Of a stretch of 64,000 bases of DNA, positions 31,069-41,457 are shown piece by piece. The number at the start of each line of letters is the position of its first letter. Within the stretch, counting starts at the first letter, position 1. The notes under the pieces were generated by a model. The model saw only the letters and a program-made list of their open reading frames with translations, searched no databases and was not told the origin of the DNA. This DNA comes from Agarophyton chilense (lineage: Eukaryota; Rhodophyta; Florideophyceae; Gracilariales; Gracilariaceae): the NCBI GenBank assembly GCA_030374765.1, contig JARGXX010000040.1, positions 1 to 64,000 on the forward strand. Reading direction: 5' to 3'. The position numbers and the translations under genes were made by a program.

Positions 31069-32055
31069 ATGGACAATGAACTTGTTGCACACCAGTTTTC
31101 GGGGTTTCTCAAGAGAAGGGGATTGCACTACACAAATCGCAGCAACCAAAACAGAAGAAGCTTAGATGAGTTCCCCCGCGCTCTCCGACTACCGCCGCTT
31201 GGAAACCCTCAAGCAGGGAGTCTTCCAAGCTTCCAATCTCTATTCGGCCGCTCGGAAGATTCAAGACTTCCATCCGGCCATCGATTTATTTCTCAACGAC
31301 TACCGCCGCTTGGAATATCTCAACCGGGAAGTCTTCCGGGTTTCGAATCTTCATTTGGCCGCCCAGGCGATTCCAGACTTCCATCTGGCCATCAATTTAG
31401 ATCTCTTCGACTACCGCCGCTTGGAAACCCGCAACCACAAAGTCTTCCGAGTTTCCAATCTCTATTCGGCCGCCCGGAAGATTCAAGACTTGGATTCGGT
31501 CATCAACCCACTTCTTGCGATGTCCGTCGGAGTGGAAGTGGAACCGCTCGTCCCGTGTCTCTCGAACGGTTTCAGGAAGCAAGGGGCACTCACCCCATTC
31601 CTGCACTCCAGTCCCACGGAAATGAACACTACACGGAAATCCCACACCAACACCGCCATGGGGAAACAGCGTGGCGAAGAAACAGTGTTCTGGAACTACC
31701 TCAGGAGCGCAAGAGTCGGGATGGAGGCGCCCCAGAGATTGCACAGAGATTTTGTTCAGATAGCATTCGCCAATCTCCAGTTCATGTGCCTTATCCTGCC
31801 CCGGAAGCGTCGTGTCTCGTTCAAGAAGTTTCCCACCGGTCTCCTGAGCACAACCTCCGTGACGATTCGTTGTTGCCGATACGTACAGCTCCTGCTGGTT
31901 GCTCATCATTTCCAACCCATCAACCAGGACTCGAAAAACTTGGCATCACAGGCTCCCGTACCAAACGTCCGAAGATTTTCCAGTGTGAGTGGTGTACGAA
32001 GTCGTTTGGTCGCAAGCATGATAAGGTGCGACACATCCAAGCCATTCATCGAAAA
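31069..32055 (+). CDS. C2H2 zinc-finger protein with three 37-residue repeats, copy R3
   Basis: An open frame from ATG 31069. After about 40 residues come three tandem 37-residue repeats (111-bp units) of the form RLPPLG-(N/I)-x-Q-x-x-SLP-x-F-x-S-x-FGR-x-x-DSRL-x-x-GH. A Ser/Arg/His-rich linker of about 120 residues follows, then a single classical C2H2 finger FQCEWCTKSFGRKHDKVRH with the final His in IQAIH (C-x2-C-x12-H-x4-H). Such a finger would bind nucleic acid, so a nuclear regulator is plausible. At 32056 the sequence reads GAAAA then GTGAGT, a canonical 5' splice donor, so the coding part may continue in a downstream exon that I could not place. Without splicing the frame runs to 32199 (376 aa). 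A second open frame over the repeats makes the reading frame less certain, but only this one contains the finger. Confidence 0.6.
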
Positions 32056-32428
32056 GTGAGTTACTTCAGCTTTCACTGCGGATCTCAATCACGTCGGTCT
32101 TTTCTAACATTTCTCTTTGCAATTGCTTTTGAAACCATCTTCTTTGACATATCCATATTGGATCGGGTAGCCAGGCATCAATTTGCAAAGAGCTGCTGAT
32201 CGAATCCGGTTTTCGCAAAGAGCGATGGTCGAAACCCACATGAAAACTGCTCATTAAACTTTTGAGCGTTTGCCATGTAGGCTGTACAAGATCTACTTTA
32301 CGGAGATGGAGGATAATTTGAGCCATGTACGCGCAGAGCACCCCAATCGTCACAGTTTACCAACGGGTGTGAGGAAAGTATAGCTTGCGACTCTAGCCGT
32401 AATGGAGTAAGTTATCTACAAGCTTCTA

Positions 32429-33232
32429 TCAGTGTTCTATCGCCTGAAGGTTATGCTCAGGAGAACTGCTTGGAAACTTCTTGCGTGGAATACAACGCTT
32501 GCGGGGCAGAACAAGGCACGGGAACTGCATATTGGTGAATGTTTTCTGAAGAAAACCCCTGTGAAATCTCTGGCGCTCCTTCTTCCAGACTATTATGTTC
32601 CTGAAGTACTTCCAGAACGTTGCCTCTTCGCCACACTTTTTCCTCATGGTGGCTGTTGTGTGGCATTTCCGTGGGACTGGAATGAAGTCTTGGTTGGGGT
32701 AAGCGCAACTTGCTTCCTGAGACAAATTGAGAGACACCGGACGAAAGGTCCCACTTCTACTCCGTTGGACATCACAAGAACTGGATTTATGGCCAAATCC
32801 AAGTCTTGAATCTTCCGGGCGGCCAAATGAAGATTCCAAACTTGGGAGAGTTCTCGGTTGAGATGTTCTAAGCGGGTGTTCTCGGAGAGAGCTGGTTTGA
32901 TACACGGATGGAAGTCTTGAATCTTCCGGGCGGCCGGAGATGGATTCTAAGCGTGGAAGACTGCCCGTCTGAGGGTTTCCAAGCGGCGGTAGTTTAGTTG
33001 GAGAGCGGGGGGGAAACCCATCTGGGAGTCTTCTGTTTTCGTTGCTGCGATTTGGGTCGTGCAGCCCACATGCCGAAAGGCCTTGTGAGTAATTAGTATA
33101 CCTATCTTGATACCGCTGGCAATCGTAAACTGAGAGAAATTCTCTAGTACGCGAAATAACAAGACACGCATTATAAGCTGTCTTCTTTTCCACACTTTTC
33201 TCGCGTTCTATCAGGACGCAAGACCGGATCAT
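32429..33232 (-). CDS. Inverted partial copy of the zinc-finger gene, 267-aa ORF, copy R3
   Basis: 267 residues, nearly identical to the R1 ORF 22718-23521 (for example KDSRIPS there, EDSRLPS here). It faces the zinc-finger gene tail-to-tail across about 0.4 kb and contains two of the 37-residue repeats but no zinc finger. It is intact in both R copies. Confidence 0.45.
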   Translation of the reverse strand: MIRSCVLIEREKSVEKKTAYNACLVISRTREFLSVYDCQRYQDRYTNYSQGLSACGLHDPNRSNENRRLPDGFPPRSPTKLPPLGNPQTGSLPRLESISGRPEDSRLPSVYQTSSLREHPLRTSQPRTLPSLESSFGRPEDSRLGFGHKSSSCDVQRSRSGTFRPVSLNLSQEASCAYPNQDFIPVPRKCHTTATMRKKCGEEATFWKYFRNIIVWKKERQRFHRGFLQKTFTNMQFPCLVLPRKRCIPRKKFPSSSPEHNLQAIEH

Positions 33233-34108
33233 GTCCTCAAAAGACGGAGAAAGAAACCTCGGTCACGAAATCATAGGAAAGGGTGATGTAGTCCACACCA
33301 CACGATAACAAAGAAGAAGCGAGCTGTCCTAAACATAGTAGCGTTGCTATATTTTTGTTACGTTGTGAATGGCAATTATTTCTTGGAAAGATTTTGCTCC
33401 GAGTGGCGGACGCATGTTGAGTGGTTCGAAACTCTGTCAGAATGGCGGGAGTCCACGCCGGCAACAGAATTGTTCACCTTACCCACCCCACTTGAAGGTG
33501 AACGATTGAAGCGGCAACCCCTGCATCTGCAGGCCGTTGTTGTTCGAATATTTTCTCTCTCAGGACACGGAATGACGCGCCCAGAGGGCACCAGAAATCC
33601 TTCAAATAAAAGGCCCATGTACCTCGCGCCCAGCTTGCAGTGGCATCATCTTCATCTAGCACGTGAATACCCCGGCCGAGCTTTGATGGTAACGGTCTCA
33701 AGAGCGACAAAAAAGCAATAGCTGTGGTCCAAATTCGTTTCGGAGCCGACATTCACATTCGACTTGACAAATCCTGTGCTCATGCCCAACGCTGTCTGCC
33801 TGTTGGAGCAGCCGCCGCATTCCTGTGCAAGCGCTCACGATGCAAGATAGTAGCCTAGCATCGCATTATCTGCCAACCACTACAATGTATTAGCATTTCA
33901 TCCAACCGTTTAGAACCAGCACCCAGCCCACTGGTGCTCACCCCGACGCAGTAACGCTACTGAAGCTATTCTCTTCTCTCCACTGCACTACAGAGTGCCC
34001 CGATCTGGTACGTTTTGAAGAATTGAGTTGAGTACCTGTACAATTTTAAACAATATCGCAATGCCCATGTCTATCTATGCCACAGGCACCAGCGATACGC
34101 TGTACCGC

Positions 34109-34338
34109 TGTGAAACACGTACAACATCCATCAGTGACGTACAGATTGACATAACCAGTACGTCACCTTAAGTGTCCGGAAGGTCGCATAGTATCCCTAT
34201 ATAAATCCGGCACGTTATCCTCGGAGCTCTTCCGAGAGCTCCAGGCAGACCCTTTGTGCCGACTATTTCTTGTGTTGAGATCGCTCCCCACACTGCACAC
34301 GTATGAACTTCAACAACATGTCCGAAGCTCAACTTACA
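34109..34338 (+). mobile_element. 230-bp solo-LTR-like insertion in R3
   Basis: R1 reads through the site (CTGTACCGCATCC). R3 carries 230 extra bases starting TGTGAAACACG and ending CTCAACTTACA, flanked by a perfect 5-bp duplication ACCGC (34104-34108 and 34339-34343). It contains a TATA box CTATATAAAT at 34197-34206 and, 3' of it, a short palindrome around GAGCTC. TG...CA ends, a promoter-like motif and no coding capacity fit a solo LTR in plus orientation. No full element of this family is visible in the window. Confidence 0.85.
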
Positions 34339-34557
34339 ACCGCATCCTTGCACACAGGCCTTGTATCATTGTGTGATGCATGAAGACCAAACCAAGTTCT
34401 ATCAGAGTGCAGTGAAAGAAACAGAAGACTTTTGAATACACCATGTCAATGATGATCGCGTAGAAACAGTCGGCCTTGGGTTGGGAAACAAAAGAGCACG
34501 GCGTTGAGCGTGCAAGAATGAAGCGACGAAACAAGAATCCGTGCTGGGCAAGTGCTA

Positions 34558-36041
34558 CCGCGGGAGCCTCTCGGCATTTCAGAGCTTAAGATGTCTTATT
34601 ACACTGCATTTTGGTTGTTAGTCTTAATCTCGGGTCTATATTCAACCATTTATTGAAGCTTTCTTACAAGTACCTTTCAACAACGAACAACTCTTCTACT
34701 CTTAAAATTTCTGTTGCCACGAAAACTTAGTGCAAAATAAATATCTACTTATGATAAGCTGCTACGCAACCATAGCAGCTAATGCAGTTTGCAATTCATA
34801 TTAGTACAGAGATTCTGGGCACAATTCAGACTTTTTTGGGGCACAAGCTTCAGTATACAATCTGGCCCTTCATGCTGCGCGTGGGTGCTGCTGGAGCTTA
34901 CGGTGTCGCCACCGTGTGGAGAAAGGAACTTGTGCGCACTTGATGCAGAAGACGAAAGCCACAGTTTGAATAATAAGTCAATACTCAAACGGCGGCATTG
35001 GTGGTATTTTCATTCCCCAGAACTCTCACATCTGTATCAAGGGTCCCATCCGTATTGCACTCGGTTCACGTTTTGGAACGTAGAGCCGTCCCGAGCAGTC
35101 TACTCCCAGTGAATCAGTCACGTTCTTTAACGCTGTGCAGACATTGTGCATCCTTCCAGCCAATCACTCAAAAAAAGTATGAAGTTTCTTGTATGGAAGA
35201 GTGCCTATTCCGAGAACATTGCTTCCTAGCGATAAGAGAATCGGCGGTGTGCGCGTACTGATTGTATTAAAAGCGGTGTGACGATGAATCGAAGATCTGA
35301 ATGAACTGGTCTGTCCGATCAATTTCAAAGACAACGTAAACAGGACCGGTCGCGAAGAGTGATCAAGGAACATGAAAAAAATATCGTTGCATGTGTAACA
35401 AATAGAGCCCTTGACGTCGAGCACGGTTTTCGCCCAGCTCCTGTCAGTCCTGTGTGCCATCAGACTGGACGGTGATCCGAATCCAAGCTGTCCGCTGTCG
35501 GCAGCGATGCTGTGTCGGAGCAACTGCGAAATATGCTGCAACGAACTGCAGTTTGTGCGAACCAAAGCACTCTTTAAGCAGCCACCGAGTCTGCTGCTCT
35601 CATTTCTACGAGGTTGAGATAACTGGGCCTTTTCCCGCCACAATGACGGAATTCTGTCTACTGGCTTTTAGCGATTTGAAAATGGGGGGGAGGAAAACAA
35701 TTTCGTAGATGAAAAATGCGCCACACAGCTGTAACAAAATCTTGCGCACAATCGCAGGCCTTTCCTAGCGACATAAGTAGGAGATATTCTTGAGTTAGGC
35801 GCAAACGGCACTCATAAAGCGCTTCAGACTGACGGCTCATAGACCTCACGCAAAGCATGCCACAGTAACTATGAAAATTACGGTTTGCAAATGTTATGGA
35901 ACCTTCATCGCTACGGTTAGGCTGGCGCCTTGCTGTAAATATATCCATATAGAAATAGCAGGGATTTACTAATGTGCCAGCCTAATGCGTTGTTGGAAAT
36001 TGTATGTGACCAATCAGGTACACCTACATATACTTCCTGAC
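34558..36041. other. Unassigned sequence between R3 and RC-C
   Basis: About 1.5 kb. Frames of up to 159 residues exist on both strands (minus 35164-35643, plus 34789-35112), but none resembles a known family or recurs in the window. I see no element ends here. Confidence 0.4.
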
Positions 36042-36193
36042 TGTGACGGACAAGGGTGGTCGTTCTCTTTACTCTCGGGTGCGACGCCGGTCGAGACTAT
36101 GTCTAGTGCAGTGTTGCACGTGTGTGTCGTGTGTGTGCAGTCTAGCTGCGCTGAAAAACTGCCATCAGCGTGGGTTGTTTGTGCAGTCTAGCA
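36042..36193 (-). repeat. RC-C 3' LTR
   Basis: 152 bp. It contains the motif GTGCAGTCTAGC twice, about 46 bp apart; the partner LTR has only one. The purine tract GCAGGGAAA (minus strand, 36194-36202) abuts it. Confidence 0.8.
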
Positions 36194-37572
36194 TTTCCCT
36201 GCACGATGATGGTAGTTTGGGGGTGGCGGCACGATGTTGAGGGCGTTTCGAAGTCGAGTGAACGTCTGTTTCTTGAGCGCTTTCGTCAGAATGTCTGCGA
36301 GCATGGATATGGTGGGGGTGTGCTGGATAAGGATGCGCTTGCTTTTGATGAGGTCATGGAGGTAATGTCTGCGGAGGTGGCAATACTTCCGGTGCTTGGT
36401 GGGGGCCGTTTGGTATGCTACCAAGATTGGGGCATTATTGTCCATGTGTAGTAGAGTCGCGGACTTCTGGGAGTAGCCGATGTAACACAGCAGTCGGCGC
36501 AGCCACATTGTTTGCTGAGAGGCCGCTGACGCCGCATGATACTCTGCTTCGCATATCGATAGAGCGATCCTCTTCTGCTTTGTCGATTGCCACATTACTG
36601 GGCTTTTTGTTAAGAGGTGTACTATTTCAGAGTATGACTTTCGATCTGACGCATTTGCGAAACCGCGTCTGCGTATGATACTAGAGTGGAAGGGGCGGCC
36701 TGCTTGTAGAGAATTACGTGGCTTATTGTGCCTTTGAGGTATTTCAGGGAGTAGCGGAGTTGTTCTCAATTCTTTTGTGTTGGAGCTTTCATGTTCGAAG
36801 CCAGGCGGCTTATAATGTGGGCTATGTCCGGTCTTGTGGAATCAGCTACATAGCGAAGCTCTCCAATTCTTTGGCAGTATGCGAATTCTTTCTCCGGTGG
36901 CAGTGGTGCAGATTGGTCGGGTGGCTTTTTGGGGTTTGGTTCGATTTATGGGGTTGGCTTGGGACTACAGTGGAGAAGGTTGTGTTTTTCGAGAATTGCA
37001 CGGATGGTATGAGGTTGGGAGATGTGGATGGCACAGTTCGGGAATCTTTCAATGCGCCAATTGAGAAAGAGTTTTGGTGGGCCTAGTCGTCGTATCTTGT
37101 ATCTGGACCGGAGAGTGTCGTAGAGATCATCTATCATGGACTTTATTGGAGCAGCCGCTAAGAAGTCATCGATGGTCACGCTTATTATGATGGAGCCGTC
37201 CGATGTGAGGCGGAGGAAGAGGCAGGGATCGCTGTTAGTTTGAATGTAGCCTTTGCTTTTCAGGAATGATGCTAATGCCTCGAAGTATATGTGGGAGGCA
37301 GGAGGGATACCGCACAGGTTTCCTTTGAGTATCCCAGCTCGGCCCTTGTGTTTGTAGGAACCATCGAAGCGAGGGATTTGTCGCACGAATACAGGTGTGG
37401 AGTGTTCATATCGTTCGTGGAAGAATGCAGATGATATATCAAACTGTTCTAGTTTAAGATGGAAAGCGGCAGCTAGACACATAATGGATCTGGTTGAGGG
37501 GCATTCAGCGGTGTAAGTTGTGACGCGGTCTGGATCAAAGTGTACATGTGGGAGCATGCGGTCGCCTTGCAC
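36188..37572 (-). pseudogene. RC-C reverse transcriptase and RNase H
   Basis: The RT frame 37572-36946 carries FDISSAFFHE, then the active site read as VTIDDFLAA (copia consensus YVDD), and the LGPPKLFLNWRIER region. After a frame change near 36960 comes RNase H at 36769-36188: SPVMWQSTKQKRIALS, then CEAEYHAAS, LHMDNNAPI, KHRKYCHLRRHYL and ADILTKAL, all classical copia. The frame ends inside the 3' LTR. The breaks between RT and RNase H (36769-36946) make this a pseudogene. Confidence 0.88.
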
Positions 37573-37611
37573 GTTGCATCTTGCTTTGTGTCTTGTTGTA
37601 GAGCCATCATC

Positions 37612-38737
37612 CTATCGTTTGTAGCGGTAGGTCATTTTCAGTGGAATGGTCTTGGTTTGTGGTGGTAGTTCAGAGTTTGGAATCCATTCAGTTGTTTCGT
37701 GTTTGTCTAGTGTTTCTAGTTCGCCATCATGCGCTGCAGCCCAGTGGTTTGCGTCGGTGTATCGCTTGGCTTGGTCGGTGGTTTGGGGAGGTGGCGTGTT
37801 GGGTGTGATGGTAAGAGGAATCGGTTGCGGGATGGGTAATACTGACATGAAGGCCTGTTTATTCCCTTGTGGCCGGTGGTAAAGGGCGTCGAGATGGTGG
37901 AAGTAGGGGCGGAAGTCGATAGAGCGGAGGTGCGTATATTGGTTGGTGTGGAGGTTGATAGCCAATATACGGGTCTGTGAGATGTTGTACATGAAACGAG
38001 CAGGATCTGTGCGGGCTTCAAATTTGGTTTTCTGTTGATGGTAGTTGGGTAGGGTGCCGAATTGTCCAAATGAAAACATGCGTGTGAGTTCGGGTGTGCT
38101 TTTGTGCCAGATTTGGAAAGGTGTCTTTCCTGTGGCGTCATGGAGGGTAATGTTGTATTTATAGACCACATCTTTCTTGGCATCCTCCCAGAATGTCTCG
38201 TTGAGTTGGGAGTGGTGGAGTTCTGCTTGGGTTGCTGTCACGATGGTTTGGTTTACTCTTTCAGAGAGCGAATTCTCTTGTGGTTTATGGGGAGTGGTGG
38301 AGCTGTATTGTATGCCGTGTTGGTTGTACAATGCGTTCATTTCGTTGCTCTGAAATTCTCCGGCGTTGTCCGAGCGGTAGATGGATGGTGGTTGGCCCTG
38401 TTGAGCACTGATGTAGGCGATGGCTATAGGGGGTTGTTTGTTTGGCGTTGCTGCGCTCTGGTATGAAGAATATGATGAGAAATTTACTTGCGATGTCCAG
38501 GTAGCTTACGTAGTGTGGGTTTCCGTGGCGGGAGCGTGGTTTAAAGGGGCCACATGTATCGCTGCTTATGTATAAACCTAATGTGTAGTTGTGGTGTTGG
38601 GTTTTGTGTACAAGGGGTTTCTGTTTCGCAGTTGGGCAGGTGGAGCACGTAATAGGAGGAGGCGTATTTCGGAAGGTTGTGGGTAGTAGGGGGACCGTTT
38701 TCGAATTGGCCATACGATGGATCTTGTTGAGGCTCAT
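37612..38737 (-). pseudogene. RC-C integrase
   Basis: Two overlapping frames. The first (38737-38285) holds the end of the pre-integrase zinc region (CSTCPTAKQ) and the start of the core (SDTCGPF, with the first Asp; SYLDIASKFL). The second (38340-37612) starts with YNQHGIQYSSTTPHKPQENS, the copia 'PQ-N-G-x-x-E' region in the form PQENSLSERVN, which includes the last catalytic Glu. It continues through the C-terminal domain to the RT junction. The second core Asp lies where the frames change. Frameshifted and inactive. Confidence 0.85.
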
Positions 38738-39013
38738 GTGGTTGAGTGTGACGTGCCAGTGGTAATATGAATGTGCTGTTGGATTGAGGTCGGGAGCGGG
38801 ATATGTTGGTGGTATTTAGTTCAGACGCGGGGTGGTAGTTGGTCTTGGGTGTTTCTTGGATCGAAACGCTGGGGTTTGGCGTAATATGAGCGGGTTTTTG
38901 GGGCCGGAATATGGTATGGTTTTGGGTTGTGCGGGGCGCTTGCGCCGTGTGATTGTTCGGGCGCCAGAGGCATTGGGGGATTTAATGGTATGCAGAGTAT
39001 AGGAGTGGTTGTT

Positions 39014-40360
39014 CTATGGAACGGTGGCGACTATGAGGGGCAACTGTGGTTTTTGTAAGTTTAGGATAAAACATTGGCGTGGAGTGAAGACCACTGCGCC
39101 GGACTTACGTGCGGTGTCATGAACGGAGAGAAGGTTGGTATGGAGCGCATTGGTTGCAACGCACGTGACTTGCAGTGGGTCATGTTTGTTGCTCAGGCGG
39201 ATCTGAATTGGACCAGCATGGGTGCATGGGGTTAAGTGGTTAGCGGCGGTGCGTGTGGAAACGTTTGATATTGGTGATAATGATTGAGGGGGGGTGTGGA
39301 TGTGTGTGGGGTGGGCAGCGAAGTCTAATGCGAACATACCTTCGATATCATTTTGTTCGTCGTTGCGTTGAATTGGTTGAAGGTCCGGTTCGTGGGGTGC
39401 AGGGTTGGCTAGGTAAGCCGCGTATGCCCAGTTTGGAGGCAGAGCGGGGGGGAACGGGTTCAGGTTCGGGTGGATGTAGGGGACTTGGACGGGGTGTGGC
39501 ATCGCTACGACTTGGTTGGCTTGCGGGGCACGTGGCAGGGCTTCGTTCTTGAGAGGTTGTCCTGGCTGGTTGAATTTTGGATGGCGTATATCCCTGCACT
39601 GTTCATCAGTGTGGTTAGGCGGTACTCGCATGAACTGTTGGTGGAATGTACAGGGCCAGAATGCTGGCTGAGGTGGCTGGCAACGTGGAGGCATTCGGGG
39701 CTGTTAGTATGGTTGAGGTGCAGCTCGGGGTTGTTGGGGAAATTGCACGGTTGTGTAAAGCGTAGATGACAGGGGGGGCGATACGGGCGTGCTATACGAC
39801 CTGAGGAGGTGGAAATGATGCAGGAAATCTTTCACGGTTGGGGGGTTGATAGCAAGGTGTTGTCGTCCGACGTCAACGGTGCTGGGGTTGTACCGGAGAC
39901 TGTCTATGAGTAATTCCATGGTAGTGGTTTCGTCCGTGATGTTGGGGAACTTTGAGGCGATCATTCGGGCTCTTATAGAGTTGTGATTGGATACCTAGTC
40001 ATCCATAGAAATGTCCGGAGTAAGGTGCAGAGATTCTGCCTCCGATTTCAAGTACTTCTGATCTGCGGCAGTTTTTGTCTGCAGATGTTGTATTATTGAA
40101 TCGACTAGGTTGTTTGGGGTGGGGTCACTTCCTATGCTCAGGAGGTTTAGGATGTCTGGTGGAACGGTTCATAGGATGGGTGCCCTTAGTGTGTGCTTTC
40201 TTTTGTTGTGTGTCTCTAACTGTGCAGGGTCAACGGGAGGGACTGGATTTTGGCGGATGTTATCAGCGGCATCAATAGTTGTTGCAGTAGATTTTAGCGC
40301 CATTTTCCAGTAGACAGGGTTGTTGCCGTCAAGTTTGGGGACATGATGTTTTGTTTCCAT
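39014..40360 (-). pseudogene. RC-C gag and protease region
   Basis: The frame at 40360-40169 begins METKHHVPKLDGNNPVYWK, the usual LDG-N-Y-x-x-W start of copia Gag. The helical middle is at 39964-39704. The frame at 39694-39014 has a Cys/His motif (CTFHQQFMRV, then H and C), a long Pro-rich spacer, and a C-terminal segment with NALHTNLLSVHD typical of the region after the copia protease. A clear DSGA protease active site is not visible. The three frames are not joined. Confidence 0.78.
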
Positions 40361-40669
40361 GGCTGAGTTATGAAATTTTGTTGTGCGATCTGTAGGGATG
40401 TGTCTGTCACTATCGGTGATCAGAGCGTTTTTGTAGAGTTCAAGTATATGACCGTTGTTTGCTTTGAGAAGCTCACGGCGTTTGAGTCTGTTCGATCGAG
40501 CGGTTGAGAATTCCGTTTTAAAAGACTGTTGTGTGGCGCCGTGCTGATTTGGGGAATAGAGAAAAGTGCGTGGTGACGGTAAATAGTCGCAGGACGTGTT
40601 AAGTAAAGGAGGAAGATCGAGAGAAGAAAGGGTGTGATGACGAGAAGAGAAGAAATTGGAGTGGAGTCA

Positions 40670-40686
40670 GCGTATCGTGGGTTCCA
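40670..40686 (-). other. Primer binding site of RC-C
   Basis: The minus strand reads TGGAACCCACGATACGC five bases from the LTR end. It matches a tRNA 3' end ...CGTGGGTTCCA. The tRNA is not identified. Confidence 0.7.
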
Positions 40687-40691
40687 TAATC

Positions 40692-40797
40692 TGTGACGGA
40701 CAACGGTGGTCGTTCTCGTTACTCTCGGGTGCGACGCCGGTCGGGACAATGTCTAGTGCAGTGTTGTATGTGTGTGTCGTGTGTGTGCAGTCAAGCA
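40692..40797 (-). repeat. RC-C 5' LTR
   Basis: 106 bp, matching the first ~100 bp of the 3' LTR with a handful of substitutions. It lacks 46 bp at the other end, consistent with a deletion between the two GTGCAGTC repeats present in 36042-36193. Confidence 0.78.
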
Positions 40798-41457
40798 CTG
40801 AAACAGTAAATTTCTGGTTCTCTGCTATGATATATTTTATATAGTCTATATAAGGAGAATTGTCTTCCCAACTTTTACATTTCCCTCATCACGTTCACAA
40901 CCAAGAAAACTACCTTTACTTTTGATCAACATTGTTTAACATCTCTACGCTCATCTTTGACATCTGGACGCCGGTCGCCGAATCAACACAACAGCAAACA
41001 AGATCAAAACAGTTTAATACGCGTCTGTAAGACTTTTTGGGTCCCTCGACCTCTGGAGCTCCCAATATTCACAGAACTACGGATTACATATGCTAAACCT
41101 GTCGTAGAACTATAGATTACAACTCATGCAGAAGTTTACCTGTTCGATGATCCAATTCAGCACAAAGTAGATACACGATACCATGTCTCAGGTAACACGG
41201 CAACAAATCCCATGCATATTGTCCGCCTCAAGCAGGAAGACACGGCCTTCACACTCACCTCTTTTCGTAACTTATTTATCCTGTCCACTTGTTTGAATGA
41301 TTTGAAACAAGCAATCAAATTCAACGGAAATATTACCGGTTGGCAGCACGAGCTGGATTGCTTCAGTCATAGGGCGGTCTGCCTTAATGGAAGGATCAGT
41401 ATAGTTACACCTGTACGGAATCCATATCATGGGGGAAATTTCCTCGGTTTTGAAGTC
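40798..41457. other. AT-rich spacer after RC-C
   Basis: About 0.66 kb. It includes a TATATTTTATATAG stretch near 40830. No gene or element end is recognised. Confidence 0.4.

Larger units (their letters stand above)
30229..34557. repeat. Repeat R, copy R3
   Basis: Full-length copy matching R1 in the same orientation, about 9.69 kb away. It carries the only open version of the zinc-finger gene and an extra 230-bp insertion with a target duplication. Confidence 0.9.
36042..40797 (-). mobile_element. Ty1/copia LTR retrotransposon RC-C (nearly complete, inactive)
   Basis: A 4.76-kb minus-strand element with short LTRs: 36042-36193 (152 bp) and 40692-40797 (106 bp), both starting TGTGACGGACAA. 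Flanks CTGAC (36037-36041) and CTGAA (40798-40802) agree in 4 of 5 bases, as an aged target duplication. Gene order is gag, integrase, RT, RNase H. Frameshifts interrupt the polyprotein. The family is distinct from RC-D, with normal copia motifs and different LTRs and PBS. Confidence 0.88.

Noticed and set aside
39253-39769. Plus-strand ORFs rich in Gly/Trp/Val over the RC-C gag region
   Set aside because: These are shadows of the Pro/His-rich minus-strand gag frames.
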